A stretch of 64,000 bases of DNA from Halobacillus karajensis (GCF_900108515.1 NZ_FNWW01000001.1:1-64000); one strand, 5' to 3'; numbered from the stretch's first letter, positions 1-7,670 are shown. A program made the numbers and translations. Notes: generated from the letters alone by a model not told the origin.

Positions 1-343
1 TGGAAATTTACGTGATTTAGAACTTTTCCATACCGATCGTGGAAGTGAGTTTAAGAATCAAGCCATTGAAGAGTTACTAGAAACCTTTAACATTGACCGG
101 TCTTTAAGTATGAAAGGCTGCCCTTATGACAACGCGGTCGCTGAAGCTACATATAAAGTGATTAAGACAGAGTTTGTTTATGGAGAAACTTTCGCAACCC
201 AAGAACAATTAGACCTGGCTTTATTTGACTATGTCCACTGGTACAACCATATCCGTATTCACGGAAGTTTAGGCTATTCGAGCCCTATAGAGTTTAAGAA
301 GAAGCACCTTAACAAATTTGTCTAGTTTTGTGTTGACAATCCA
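1..343 (+). mobile_element. Right end of an IS3-family insertion sequence (partial)
   Basis: The window opens inside an element whose only visible gene is the 3' part of an IS3-type transposase. After the stop codon at 325 the sequence continues to TTGACAATCCA, which ends in CA at 343 as IS3-group terminal repeats usually do. The left end is outside the window, so the inverted repeat and target duplication cannot be checked and the outer boundary is a guess. It borders the repeat-rich accessory region. Confidence 0.65.
2..325 (+). CDS. IS3-family transposase OrfB, C-terminal fragment
   Basis: This is the C-terminal 107 residues of the integrase-core transposase that cuts and joins IS3-group elements. 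The frame is open from base 2 and enters from outside the window. The second catalytic Asp sits in HTDRGSEF, and the catalytic Glu follows the DNAVAEA motif about 35 residues later. The ending WYNHIRIHGSLGYSSPIEF is the usual IS150/IS3 tail. An ATG at 110 is internal and not a start. Whether the whole transposase is intact cannot be judged here. Confidence 0.9.
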   Translation, partial: GNLRDLELFHTDRGSEFKNQAIEELLETFNIDRSLSMKGCPYDNAVAEATYKVIKTEFVYGETFATQEQLDLALFDYVHWYNHIRIHGSLGYSSPIEFKKKHLNKFV

Positions 344-453
344 ACCTCCGTACTGAAAGTGTATGCTCACACCAAAGAAAATTTGTAGTTAAGCAGATGC
401 TTTATAAATTTTGTTTTACAACAGAATTAGGGGCAATCATCTTATAAAACAAT

Positions 454-490
454 CGCCCCCGTTTTATGAAGACTCGATATCGAGATATAT
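454..490 (+). repeat. Interspersed GCCCCC/CTCG-palindrome repeat, copy 1
   Basis: Contains CGCCCCCGTTTTATGAAGAC followed by CTCGATATCGAG, a perfect 12-base palindrome. Upstream CTTATAAAAC can pair with GTTTTATGAAG across the C-rich loop. This copy shares an extended left part (GGGGCAATC at 430-438) with copy 5. Confidence 0.85.
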
Positions 491-525
491 CTTATATTTT
501 ACTTTAGGACTCTTAGTGGAGGATC

Positions 526-742
526 TTAATTTTGCCTTCCATCAAGTGACCGAATAAATAAAAGACCTGAAAAGGCTGTAAGAAGAATTTGAGTTTCTGG
601 CACTTGAAACATTTCGATAAAAAACGGAAGATCAAGTGTCCTCTTCTTTTCTTTTTTCCCACCAGCCTGCCTCATTATAAAGTCTTTTAAGTTCAGCTGC
701 TTTTATTGGTTTTTCTGTATAACTTTTAACTTCTATTTCCAT
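526..742 (-). pseudogene. Decayed acetyltransferase-like gene (GNAT N-terminal fragment)
   Basis: From an ATG at 742 with a GGGTG ribosome site the minus strand encodes 36 residues, including ELKRLYNEAGWWEKRKEED, and then stops at 632. The LYNEAGWW pattern is typical of the start of GNAT acetyltransferases of about 140 residues. A different frame then stays open for about 35 residues (DLPFFIEMFQVPETQ and on) to a stop at 526. I read this as a gene that lost its middle and is frameshifted. The second fragment might come from another gene. It lies between repeat copies 1 and 2. Confidence 0.55.
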
Positions 743-780
743 ACTTTCACCCGTTCATATTAAGATTCCCAAAAGTATTC

Positions 781-1191
781 TTAACCTTGGAAGGTATATG
801 GTGCAGACGATTCCAGCAAACTTTCTACTCCACCAGCATGGTAAGGCATTAGTTGGTTTGCGGTATTTATATCCATCCACTTAATATCATCTATCTCATC
901 TTTATGTATTATTTGTATAGCACCTTCTACAATCTTCGCTTTGTAAGTAATGAAAAGAGCATGATGGCCCTTATTTTCAAAGAACGCTTCATTTACAGCA
1001 ACTATGTTTTCCGTTTCTATTGTTAAATTTGTTTCTTCCTTACTTTCTCGAATAGCTGCTTGTTCAAATGTTTCACCTTCTTCAACAGCACCCCCAGGAA
1101 GAGACCAACCACTACCTTTATTCTTCACCATCAGAACCCTTTCTTCGATTTCATTAAAGATAAAGGCGTAAGCTACATCAACTCGATCCAC
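781..1191 (-). CDS. Nudix hydrolase
   Basis: A 136-residue single-domain Nudix protein, expected to hydrolyse a nucleoside diphosphate linked to another group; the substrate is unknown. The Nudix box runs from GGAVEEGETF to RESKEETNL at about residues 32-55. It has the metal-binding REx2EE core, but Asn replaces the usual late Gly. The start is GTG at 1191, preceded by AGGAGTGATT. It stands alone between repeat copies 1 and 2 and is followed by the broken GNAT gene. Length is normal for a standalone Nudix protein, so it looks intact. Confidence 0.85.
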   Translation of the reverse strand: MDRVDVAYAFIFNEIEERVLMVKNKGSGWSLPGGAVEEGETFEQAAIRESKEETNLTIETENIVAVNEAFFENKGHHALFITYKAKIVEGAIQIIHKDEIDDIKWMDINTANQLMPYHAGGVESLLESSAPYTFQG

Positions 1192-1264
1192 CTTAAATCA
1201 CTCCTACTCAATTGTTGTATATCATTTGCTTCCTGCTAGTTAATGATTGTCTATATTCACCAAA

Positions 1265-1298
1265 CGCCCCCGTTTCTATAAGACTCGAATTCGAGATA
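1265..1298 (+). repeat. Interspersed GCCCCC/CTCG-palindrome repeat, copy 2
   Basis: CGCCCCCGTTTCTATAAGA followed by CTCGAATTCGAG, another perfect palindrome with a different centre from copy 1. Short AAAC/GTTT arms flank the C-rich loop. It lies about 75 bases upstream of the Nudix start. Confidence 0.85.
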
Positions 1299-1321
1299 CT
1301 TTGTAGTTGATCTTCAAATAC

Positions 1322-1352
1322 CGCACCCGTTAGTTTAAGTGCGTTAATTCAC
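1322..1352 (+). repeat. Degenerate copy 2b of the interspersed repeat
   Basis: CCGCACCCGTTAGTTTAAG resembles CGCCCCCGTTAGTTGAAG of copy 4 but lacks the CTCG palindrome. It sits 24 bases after copy 2, so two copies adjoin here, just past the stop of the DUF554 gene. Confidence 0.5.
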
Positions 1353-1357
1353 AAATA

Positions 1358-2041
1358 TTATAAATGGAATAAGTGTATAACCAAAAATACTATAGGAGGA
1401 ACCAGTATTGATGGCAGTAGATTTAAGGTATTACATTTCTTAATGCCTAAAATACTTAAACCAGATGCTAATATCAATATACCTCCTACAATAGTCACTT
1501 CGTTTAGTAGGTCATTATTTATTGAATTCTCCATTAAAATAGCAATCAAATAAATGGAACCTTGCCATACAAATAACACAATCCCTGAAGCAGCTATCCC
1601 AATACCAAATGTGGATGCTAAAACAATCGAAGTTATTCCATCTAACATACCATTTGCAAGCAAATACGTATAATCTCCCTTTAACGCAGCCTCTACGGGA
1701 CCTAATATAGATAACGACCCAATACAAAATAGTAAGATAGCAGTCGATAACCCTTCAGCTAAATTACCTTTAGAATATTTATTAACTAAAACATTAAATT
1801 TTGATTCCAAATTAATTTTTTGACCAAGTAATCCCCCTACAGCTAAACTAACAATAAACAGCACTGGATACTTGCTGGAAGGTAAATGTTGTACTAGTGC
1901 ATTAATTCCTAATCCCATAGCTACTAATCCCATAGCCTGCATTAGGATATTATGGTATTCATCTTTTATTCCCTTTTTAAAGATACTTCCGACAATACTT
2001 CCGACTATTATCATCGTTGTATTAAATATCGTTCCAAACAT
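1358..2041 (-). CDS. DUF554 family membrane protein (YdfK/YqgA type)
   Basis: A 227-residue polytopic membrane protein of unknown function. It has about six hydrophobic segments and the N-terminal MFGTIFNTTMIIVGSIVGS that is typical of DUF554 proteins. I place the start at the ATG at 2041 because AAAGGAGAAGTGATT precedes it; an in-frame start 11 codons upstream has no ribosome site. It follows the MerR-type regulator on the same strand, with a terminator hairpin between them, so linked regulation is possible but not shown. Confidence 0.8.
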   Translation of the reverse strand: MFGTIFNTTMIIVGSIVGSIFKKGIKDEYHNILMQAMGLVAMGLGINALVQHLPSSKYPVLFIVSLAVGGLLGQKINLESKFNVLVNKYSKGNLAEGLSTAILLFCIGSLSILGPVEAALKGDYTYLLANGMLDGITSIVLASTFGIGIAASGIVLFVWQGSIYLIAILMENSINNDLLNEVTIVGGILILASGLSILGIKKCNTLNLLPSILVPPIVFLVIHLFHL

Positions 2042-2081
2042 AATCACTTCTCCTTTAAGCAATAGTCTCAACAAAAATATA

Positions 2082-2104
2082 GACCCTCCTGTAAAAGGAG
2101 GGTC
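2082..2104 (-). terminator. Terminator after the MerR-type regulator
   Basis: GACCCTCCT and AGGAGGGTC form a 9-bp stem with a 5-base loop, followed on the minus strand by TATATTTTTGTT. It overlaps the last base pairs of the regulator. Confidence 0.75.
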
Positions 2105-2921
2105 AATACTGTACTGGTATTTGTATTTCAGTCAGATAGTCTTCTTTATCTTTTGAAATATATTGGTCAATGAGCGTCCTTTCAATGGAATCGCCGATTA
2201 TTTGAAGTCCGTTTTCTTTGATGCAGTTCAGTAGGACCCTGTAATATTGAGGTGAATCATTATGATTCCCCCTATAATAAATGCAGGCATACTTTCCTTC
2301 CTGTAGAGTTTCTACCCATGGACTTTTAATATCTTCTTCTTCGACTAGAATAAAAATGGAGTTATATTCATCGAACTTGGTTCCTTTTATGTTACTCATA
2401 CTTACCGAAAGACCAACCCCTCCGATAAATATAGAAGAATTCATATTAGACTTATTTTCTAATTGTCTCAAGGAAACCTCCAGCTCTGGTTCTGAACTGA
2501 TTTTTTCCATTAACCTTACTATTTTTCTTTCCATTAAATGCTCTATGGTTGGAACACCTAATTTCTCTATTCTCCGAGCAAGTTTAATATCATTTATTCG
2601 ATTTTGAAATCTACGGTTAACACGTTCTAATTCCCTTATTTTATTTTCTGTTAATTCTTTTTGTTTTTCTAACAAATCCAAAAAACTATCAATGTCCCTT
2701 TGTTCTAAATGCTCCTTAATTTCCCTTAAAGAAAAACCTAACTCCTTTAAGTAATGAATGGTGTTTAGCTGTTCAAATTGCTCGGTTGAATAGTATCTAT
2801 ATCCGTTGTTTTTATCAATTTGAATAGGCTTCAACAATCCAATTTCGTCATAATATCTTAAAGTTTTTATGGTCGTATTATGAAGCTTAGCCATTTCCCC
2901 TATCAAAAATCGATTCTTCAT
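2103..2921 (-). CDS. MerR family regulator with GyrI-like effector domain (BmrR type)
   Basis: A 272-residue transcription regulator. Residues 5-75 form a MerR winged helix, with TIKTLRYYDEIGLLKP as the recognition region. A coiled-coil linker follows at about 80-120, and a C-terminal half like the GyrI/BmrR effector-binding fold ends in TEIQIPVQY. Proteins of this type bind hydrophobic drugs or cations and activate a nearby transporter by untwisting the promoter. The neighbour here is a DUF554 protein rather than a recognised drug pump. The target and ligand are unknown. The start at 2921 has GGAAG upstream. Confidence 0.8.
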   Translation of the reverse strand: MKNRFLIGEMAKLHNTTIKTLRYYDEIGLLKPIQIDKNNGYRYYSTEQFEQLNTIHYLKELGFSLREIKEHLEQRDIDSFLDLLEKQKELTENKIRELERVNRRFQNRINDIKLARRIEKLGVPTIEHLMERKIVRLMEKISSEPELEVSLRQLENKSNMNSSIFIGGVGLSVSMSNIKGTKFDEYNSIFILVEEEDIKSPWVETLQEGKYACIYYRGNHNDSPQYYRVLLNCIKENGLQIIGDSIERTLIDQYISKDKEDYLTEIQIPVQY

Positions 2922-2980
2922 TTTAATCTTCCTTAAATAATTTTTTATAATATCACTATAATACTCGATTATGTGATGTG

Positions 2981-3002
2981 AAACTAACCTGATAGTTAGT
3001 TT
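2981..3002 (-). promoter_or_regulatory. Candidate operator of the MerR-type regulator
   Basis: AAACTAAC and GTTAGTTT are perfect 8-base inverted arms separated by 6 bases, located 60 bases upstream of the regulator start. MerR proteins bind dyads of about this size inside their own promoters. The match of dyad and promoter was judged by eye only. Confidence 0.45.
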
Positions 3003-3048
3003 AAAATTTTTTATCGTTAGAAAAGGATCAAACCATTGTTCATGATTT

Positions 3049-3083
3049 GCCCCCGTTTCATTAAGACTCGAAACCGAGATATA
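3049..3083 (+). repeat. Interspersed GCCCCC/CTCG-palindrome repeat, copy 3
   Basis: GCCCCCGTTTCATTAAGA then CTCGAAACCGAG, in which the CTCG/CGAG arms are kept while the centre differs. The upstream ATTGTTCATG resembles ACTGTTCAGC of copy 4. Confidence 0.8.
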
Positions 3084-3150
3084 TCTTCAGAAGTCCTTCA
3101 TTTTAGTACATATTTGTTCAATACATTGGTTAGAAATTTCCTTTGAACAG

Positions 3151-3504
3151 TTATTTCAATTCTCCTTTTAACTCTGGCTCTATTTGTCTAGCTATGTTAA
3201 ACTCTCCATCTCTTTCGAAAGCTATAATGCCATCATTAGTTTTATCTGTTCCAAGATGTTGTCCTTCCACCATAAATAGCATAGTACCTTCAGGAAGCCC
3301 TTTGGCTTGACCGTTTTCATAAGGTTTACTGGCAATTTCTCTTATTTTACCAATTTTTTCACTTAATTCATTTTTGGCTATAGGTTCATGGGTAGTTATA
3401 TAAAACTGCCCCTCCCAAACAAAATAAGGCGAACTAATTTCTTCTTTATTACACCCAGTTGCAAAACTAACTATAATCACCATTAAGATAAGAAAGCATT
3501 TCAT
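3151..3504 (-). CDS. Small lipoprotein of unknown function
   Basis: A 117-residue predicted lipoprotein. It has a short basic start, a hydrophobic stretch and the lipobox FATGC with Cys18 as the lipidation site. The rest is hydrophilic with no recognised domain (it contains FVWEGQFYITTHE and GTMLFMVEGQHLG). The ATG at 3504 is chosen because GGAGGTACACA precedes it and the lipobox then lies at normal distance; an open extension upstream would bury the signal. It occupies the interval between repeat copies 3 and 4 by itself. Confidence 0.7.
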   Translation of the reverse strand: MKCFLILMVIIVSFATGCNKEEISSPYFVWEGQFYITTHEPIAKNELSEKIGKIREIASKPYENGQAKGLPEGTMLFMVEGQHLGTDKTNDGIIAFERDGEFNIARQIEPELKGELK

Positions 3505-3580
3505 TGTGTACCTCCATAAAAATTGGAGAAATCCAATTTTTAGTTTAACTACTTTGTTACAACAATAAGCGATAGCCACT

Positions 3581-3624
3581 GTTCAGCTAACGCCCCCGTT
3601 AGTTGAAGACTCAGTTTCGAGATA
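3581..3624 (+). repeat. Interspersed GCCCCC/CTCG-palindrome repeat, copy 4
   Basis: The clearest structure: GTTCAGCTAAC and GTTAGTTGAA pair with one mismatch across GCCCCC, followed by GACTCAGTTTCGAGATA. Upstream sequence to about 3560 also resembles that of copy 7, so the conserved unit is about 70 bases here. Confidence 0.85.
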
Positions 3625-3696
3625 ACGTGGGATAAATGATTTAGAAAGTGTTAACTTCATCTTTCTTGCTAAGCTAAAAAGGTAGATAGAACAATT

Positions 3697-3714
3697 GCTC
3701 TTTTGAACAAGAGC
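3697..3714 (-). terminator. Weak hairpin after the CdsA-like gene
   Basis: GCTCTT and AAGAGC pair around six bases, 13 bases past the stop of the CdsA-like gene. There is no good T-run, so termination is uncertain. Confidence 0.4.
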
Positions 3715-3726
3715 CTGCTACCAAAT

Positions 3727-4518
3727 TTAAATGATACCGATAATTTTTAACCCTATAAATACAAATATCCAGCTATCCAAACGATCTAACACTCCTCCAT
3801 GTCCAGGAAATATTTTACCTGAATCTTTAACGTGGAAGTAACGCTTTAATGCTGATTCTGCTAAGTCACCTATTTGTCCTAACATTGAAATGAAAATAAT
3901 TAAGATAACGGAAACAAAATAGCTGGAGAAAACTCCCAATTGCCATTGCATGAAAAGTCCTACTAATAAAGCAACTAGTATTCCTCCCAATGAACCTTCA
4001 ACCGTCTTGTTAGGACTAGTATTGGGAGCAAGCTTTGTTTTCCCGAGTGACTTACCAACAAAGTAAGCCCCAGAATCTGTGGACCAAATAATAATTAAAA
4101 CTGTGAATGTCCAAATGATTCCTTCCTCTAATCTCGCTTGAACTAACAACTGGAAACCAAATCCAATATATAACACCCCAATTAAAAGGGTTCCAGCCTT
4201 TTCAATAGAGAATTTTTCCGTAGCTATTTCTTCACTTAAGATCGTAGCTGTGAGAAATGAAACGATCAGAGCGAGTATTACTTTGATATGTATATCTTCA
4301 TAAGAGGGATCAAACATAGGAATGAACAAAAGAATAACTCCTAAAGCCCCTATAAACCATTTTCTTCCCCATTTCTTAATCTGTATGATCGTAGTAAATT
4401 CATTATATCCAACTAAGGCTAGTAATAACATGGAGTAAATAAACCACTGTTGACCTATAAAAAACACTATTAAGAACAATAAGGCTATTAATATTCCAGT
4501 ACTAAGACGTTCTTTCAT
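3727..4518 (-). CDS. Phosphatidate cytidylyltransferase (CdsA-like)
   Basis: A 263-residue membrane enzyme expected to make CDP-diacylglycerol from CTP and phosphatidic acid. About eight membrane segments are visible. The CTP-transferase signature is near the C-terminus, SALKRYFHVKDSGK followed by FPGHGGVLDRLD, with the conserved Lys-Asp and HGG..DR..D residues. The start ATG at 4518 follows GGGGGTTAACA. Main CdsA genes sit in the frr-uppS-cdsA-dxr operon. None of those genes is here, so this is probably a second, accessory copy. It lies between repeat copies 4 and 5. Confidence 0.85.
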   Translation of the reverse strand: MKERLSTGILIALLFLIVFFIGQQWFIYSMLLLALVGYNEFTTIIQIKKWGRKWFIGALGVILLFIPMFDPSYEDIHIKVILALIVSFLTATILSEEIATEKFSIEKAGTLLIGVLYIGFGFQLLVQARLEEGIIWTFTVLIIIWSTDSGAYFVGKSLGKTKLAPNTSPNKTVEGSLGGILVALLVGLFMQWQLGVFSSYFVSVILIIFISMLGQIGDLAESALKRYFHVKDSGKIFPGHGGVLDRLDSWIFVFIGLKIIGII

Positions 4519-4801
4519 TGTTAACCCCCAAACATCATATAAAGTTTCTAACGTTATACCCAAGTACAATTACAATTATTTCAAAATTACGTCGGTACCA
4601 CAACCTGGAAAATTAAAATTCACTTACACAGGGATAGCACTGTACTTGGTACCGATTCATAAATGTTCGAATCCAGGTGTAATAAATACTTCCTTATCAT
4701 AAAAACCTCTTTCGTTAATTATCTCTAAGAGAATCTATAATAAGAGAACACACAAAGTGCATAAAAAGGGGCAGCCAAACAAATAAAATTTAATCCAGAT
4801 C

Positions 4802-4909
4802 TTATTTATTCAATAGTATATGGGTGAGAATAAAATAAAATAGCCAAGAAACCAACGCTATAGACGCTATTAAATAATGAAATACTTCGTCTTCCTTTCT
4901 ATAATCCAT
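4802..4909 (-). CDS. Possible 35-residue single-helix membrane peptide
   Basis: A short minus-strand frame, ATG at 4909, with AAAGGGG about 12 bases upstream. It has a charged start (MDYRKEDEVFHY) and one hydrophobic helix (LIASIALVSWLFYFILTHI). The composition is that of a small membrane protein, but no family is recognised. The long ribosome-site spacing and the decayed surroundings make it doubtful. Confidence 0.4.
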   Translation of the reverse strand: MDYRKEDEVFHYLIASIALVSWLFYFILTHILLNK

Positions 4910-5064
4910 TACATCACATAGCCCCTTTCAAAAGTATTTATAAATACGATGTAACTTATATACGAGATAAAAGGATTTAGTTTCAAAAATGGCTGTTATA
5001 TCGAAATATGAGTTTTCACAATCCTGACCAAACATAAAAAGAGGCAATCCCACTATTATAGAAT

Positions 5065-5097
5065 TGCCCCGTTTTTATAAGACTCGAATTCAAGATA
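5065..5097 (+). repeat. Interspersed GCCCC/CTCG-palindrome repeat, copy 5
   Basis: GCCCCGTTTTTATAAGA then CTCGAATTCAAG. GGCAAT at 5043 pairs with ATTGCC at 5062-5067, as in the extended left part of copy 1. Confidence 0.75.
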
Positions 5098-5117
5098 ATC
5101 AAAGCCAGGGGTGGTTC

Positions 5118-5268
5118 TTATGCCTTTGTCGGAAGCGCTAGAACCGTTCCCTCGCTTCCTATGTTAAATTTCAATACTTCAACTTCCTGGCTTTTCGTTC
5201 TTTTCTTGACTAGTACTGTTGTTTGTTTGACAACCTATCAAAGATAAGACAAGCAACTGTTCCAACAT
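5118..5268 (-). pseudogene. Frameshifted small lipoprotein gene
   Basis: From an ATG at 5268 the minus strand reads MLEQLLVLSLIGCQTNNST, a signal peptide with lipobox LIGC, and reaches a stop after 29 codons near residue Gly28. A neighbouring frame continues from the same point as EVEVLKFNIGSEGTVLALP and ends at 5118. One base gained or lost would explain the break. The joined product is only about 52 residues, so the gene may also have lost internal sequence. It ends about 20 bases from repeat copy 5, matching the spacing of intact genes in this array. Confidence 0.55.
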
Positions 5269-5771
5269 AGCTCATCCGCATTTATATTGTTAAGTTTCTT
5301 CTATATATAAGCTTTATCCAAGAAAAGATCCACTCATTCTCTATATTACTAAAAGGATATTAGAAGGCGATTATTAAAGTAGTAGATGCCATTAATGAAA
5401 TTGGTAGGTATATTCTATACCTTAAAAGCCCACCCTCCCTCTACATCAATAATCCTCAGAAAGATAATTTAGATTATCAACGTTTTAGATTTTAACGAAA
5501 ACCACATTTAATCCCCCCAATAATTAATCAATTCAACCAATATATTGCGTCTAAATTCATTTTTTAAAACAATCATAAACGCACCTATATATTACAAATA
5601 ATTACAAACAAACATTCCTTAATGGACCGTTGCAAAATACTTATTATGAGTACAAAAGTTCATTTTTATCAATATCCATTGATAAACTTTTGAATAAATT
5701 GTTAAATTATCAAGTGTTGGAAGAAAAAGGTTTTTGCGCTTTTGCTAATATATTATTAGGAGGTGAATTTA
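5269..5771. other. AT-rich non-coding stretch
   Basis: About 500 bases without a convincing gene on either strand. It leads into the strong AGGAGGTG ribosome site of the 61-residue gene at 5772. AT-rich stretches such as TAATATATTATT at about 5746 could hold its promoter, but I cannot pair them with a clear -35 box. Confidence 0.5.
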
Positions 5772-5957
5772 ATGTTTAACACTAGTAAAGTAATTATGCT
5801 GATTGGGGTATTTGCTAGCATCATATCACTATTCTTGTACCACAACTTTCAAAGGGACATATTTCACAATTTCTTTTACATAGGAGTTGGAATAGTTATA
5901 GCTGGGCTTATCCATAATTTAGTTACTTACATCAAAAGCAAAGGTCACAAAAAATAG
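5772..5957 (+). CDS. Two-helix small membrane protein, possible immunity partner
   Basis: A 61-residue protein with two membrane helices, roughly residues 6-24 (VIMLIGVFASIISLFLY) and 33-52 (FFYIGVGIVIAGLIH), and a basic tail KSKGHKK. The start is the ATG at 5772 behind AGGAGGTG; an in-frame GTG at 5763 lies inside that ribosome site. It lies 34 bases ahead of the secreted protein at 5992 on the same strand, so the two are probably co-transcribed. Small basic two-helix proteins next to secreted peptides are often bacteriocin immunity proteins. Here that role is inference from arrangement only. Confidence 0.7.
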   Translation: MFNTSKVIMLIGVFASIISLFLYHNFQRDIFHNFFYIGVGIVIAGLIHNLVTYIKSKGHKK

Positions 5958-5991
5958 TTTCTTCAATAAATTTTATTGGAGGACATACATT

Positions 5992-6648
5992 ATGTTAAAA
6001 AACACATTAAAGAAGACCGGTTTAATACTAACAATAATGTCTGTTTTTACTTTTTCCATACAATCAACTGTTTCAGCAGCAACGACTAAGTCGAATATAG
6101 TTGCAACAGAGAATGGTAATTCAGAGGTTGTTGAAGGTACTGAAGAAAACTGGCAGAAACTAAAATTTGAAGATAACAGTACTTTAGAGAAAGTAATGAA
6201 GGATGGTAAAGAAATTTTAGTAGCAAAATCAGCTAATGGAAAAAGTTATGAAATTACAACATCCGAAGGAAACGTTTTAGTTAATGGAGAAAAAGTTAAT
6301 AAAGAGAATGTTACTAATTTGAGTAAACAGAATGCCACTCTATCTATGCAATCCACTACTGATAATACTTGGCTTCACAGCACTACTAGAAATGGGAGCA
6401 TAAATGTAGATTATGCGGTAATTAGTCTTATAGCTGGTGTTATTGCTGTACCTTTAACTGGATTAGCTGCGGGATCTGCAATCGTAACTTCTATTGCTTC
6501 AGGTTTATATTCAATAGAAGCTGATAATGTATGGTATGAAAAATCAATATACGTCACTTGCTTCTGTCCATCAGCACTTACGAAACGTACCACTGTATTC
6601 TACTTAGACTCTTCTCATAATGAATACTACGAAACAGTATTTCATTAA
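5992..6648 (+). CDS. Secreted protein, bacteriocin- or toxin-like, family not recognised
   Basis: A 218-residue exported protein. Residues 1-30 are a signal peptide ending in STVSAA. Residues 31-125 are polar and acidic and look like a propeptide or folding domain (YEITTSEGNVLVNGEKVN). The last ~90 residues contain a Gly/Ala-rich hydrophobic stretch (IAGVIAVPLTGLAAGSA) and a closing part with CFCPSALTKRTTVFYLD, whose two Cys are the only ones in the mature protein. A ribosome site TTGGAGG precedes the ATG, and a strong terminator follows. Leader, propeptide-like middle, membrane-active-looking C-terminus and a two-helix partner suggest a bacteriocin. No homologue is claimed. Confidence 0.75.
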   Translation: MLKNTLKKTGLILTIMSVFTFSIQSTVSAATTKSNIVATENGNSEVVEGTEENWQKLKFEDNSTLEKVMKDGKEILVAKSANGKSYEITTSEGNVLVNGEKVNKENVTNLSKQNATLSMQSTTDNTWLHSTTRNGSINVDYAVISLIAGVIAVPLTGLAAGSAIVTSIASGLYSIEADNVWYEKSIYVTCFCPSALTKRTTVFYLDSSHNEYYETVFH

Positions 6649-6738
6649 ATTATTAATAAAAAAGCTCATTTTTGATAAAGAAAGCTAAATCCTTTGTATA
6701 TAAAGTATTGATTATGAAATCAACGGCTTGAAGAATAG

Positions 6739-6763
6739 AGCCCTGGCATTTGCCAGGGCTTTT
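6739..6763 (+). terminator. Terminator of the bacteriocin-like pair
   Basis: AGCCCTGGCA and TGCCAGGGCT form a perfect 10-bp stem with a TT loop, followed by TTTCT on the plus strand. Confidence 0.9.
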
Positions 6764-6769
6764 CTACTT

Positions 6770-7238
6770 TATACAAGCTTGAAGTCCTTATCTATATTGG
6801 TTGAAGGATAGATATATACTTCAAGCCATGCCCTCTCCTACCATAAGTCCAAACACATCTAATTTTCCTTTATTTATTTCTTACGAAAGGCTTTGAGAAA
6901 AGGTTCCAATACAAAAATGCTTGTTAAAGTATTCTGCTCCATCGTAACTATCACAACCCTATGCAAATATAAAAAGGGCGAATACTCTTTTAAGCAATCT
7001 TCTCCGTTAATAGAATACTCGTATTCAAAGTAATATTAACCCATCTTTCTTTAACGATAAGGGTTATATTGGAATAATATAGATCACATTTTGGATAAAT
7101 CAACCTTGAAACTTTGTCATTGAAAATTAATATCAAAGAAACCAAATGCTCCATATTTGTCTCGCCATCTATCTAATTTTGAGGACCTTTGGTTCCCCAG
7201 AAATAGTCACCTCCAAAGCCATTAATTAATAAAGAAAA
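6770..7238. other. Non-coding stretch with inverted repeat and possible gene remnant
   Basis: GCTTGAAGT (from about 6778) and ACTTCAAGC (about 6819) form an imperfect inverted repeat over roughly 50 bases. Near the right end the minus strand reads INGFGGDYFWGTKGPQN, then a stop, then in another frame DRWRDKYGAFGFFDINFQ and a stop (about 7125-7230). This looks like a frameshifted tail of a lost gene. No intact gene is seen. Confidence 0.35.
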
Positions 7239-7272
7239 GCCCCCCTTTTCATCAAAACTTGAATTCGAGATA
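7239..7272 (+). repeat. Interspersed GCCCCC/CTCG-palindrome repeat, copy 6
   Basis: GCCCCCCTTTTCATCAAAA then CTTGAATTCGAGATATA. The left arm of the palindrome has one change (CTTG for CTCG). Confidence 0.7.
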
Positions 7273-7320
7273 TAATCTAAGGATGCTCTTACTTTAGTAC
7301 TCTTTCTCTCAACAATTCTT

Positions 7321-7578
7321 TTATCCTAAATATACAATTTCACTATTTTCCTTTTTGCATCGTATCGTAATTTTCCCCGCATTTTGTTCTGGGTTGTTAT
7401 ATCCATTTTCTACTTCTTGAAATAGCCTGGATAACAGATTTTCAACTTCTCCTAATGTTGTATCTTTAGAAAGGTTATGTACCTCCATTAATTCAACACC
7501 TTTATGAGCACCTGCCGTACCTTGGACTTCAATCTCTCCAAATGCTTGAACTTCGATTTCTATTTTCAAATTCTTCAT
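7321..7578 (-). CDS. Small protein of unknown function, 85 residues
   Basis: A short soluble protein with alternating beta-like and helical segments (KNLKIEIEVQAFGEIEV; LGEVENLLSRLFQEVENGY; KITIRCKKENSEIVYLG). No family is recognised. GAGGAG directly abuts the ATG at 7578, which is too close for normal initiation. A TTG three codons later (7567-7569) would have a 9-base spacing and may be the real start. The gene fills the interval between repeat copies 6 and 7 alone. Confidence 0.6.
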   Translation of the reverse strand: MKNLKIEIEVQAFGEIEVQGTAGAHKGVELMEVHNLSKDTTLGEVENLLSRLFQEVENGYNNPEQNAGKITIRCKKENSEIVYLG

Positions 7579-7670
7579 CTCCTCAAAACTATTATTGTAT
7601 TTAATAATTAACTTCCAAAAAGGTTCACTACTTGCCCTGTTAGTACAACGAGCTATAACAACTGTTCAAG

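Noticed and set aside
7125-7230. Real small gene before repeat copy 6
   Set aside because: The protein-like pieces are split by a stop and a frame change and have no start signal, so it is noted only as a remnant in the gap entry.
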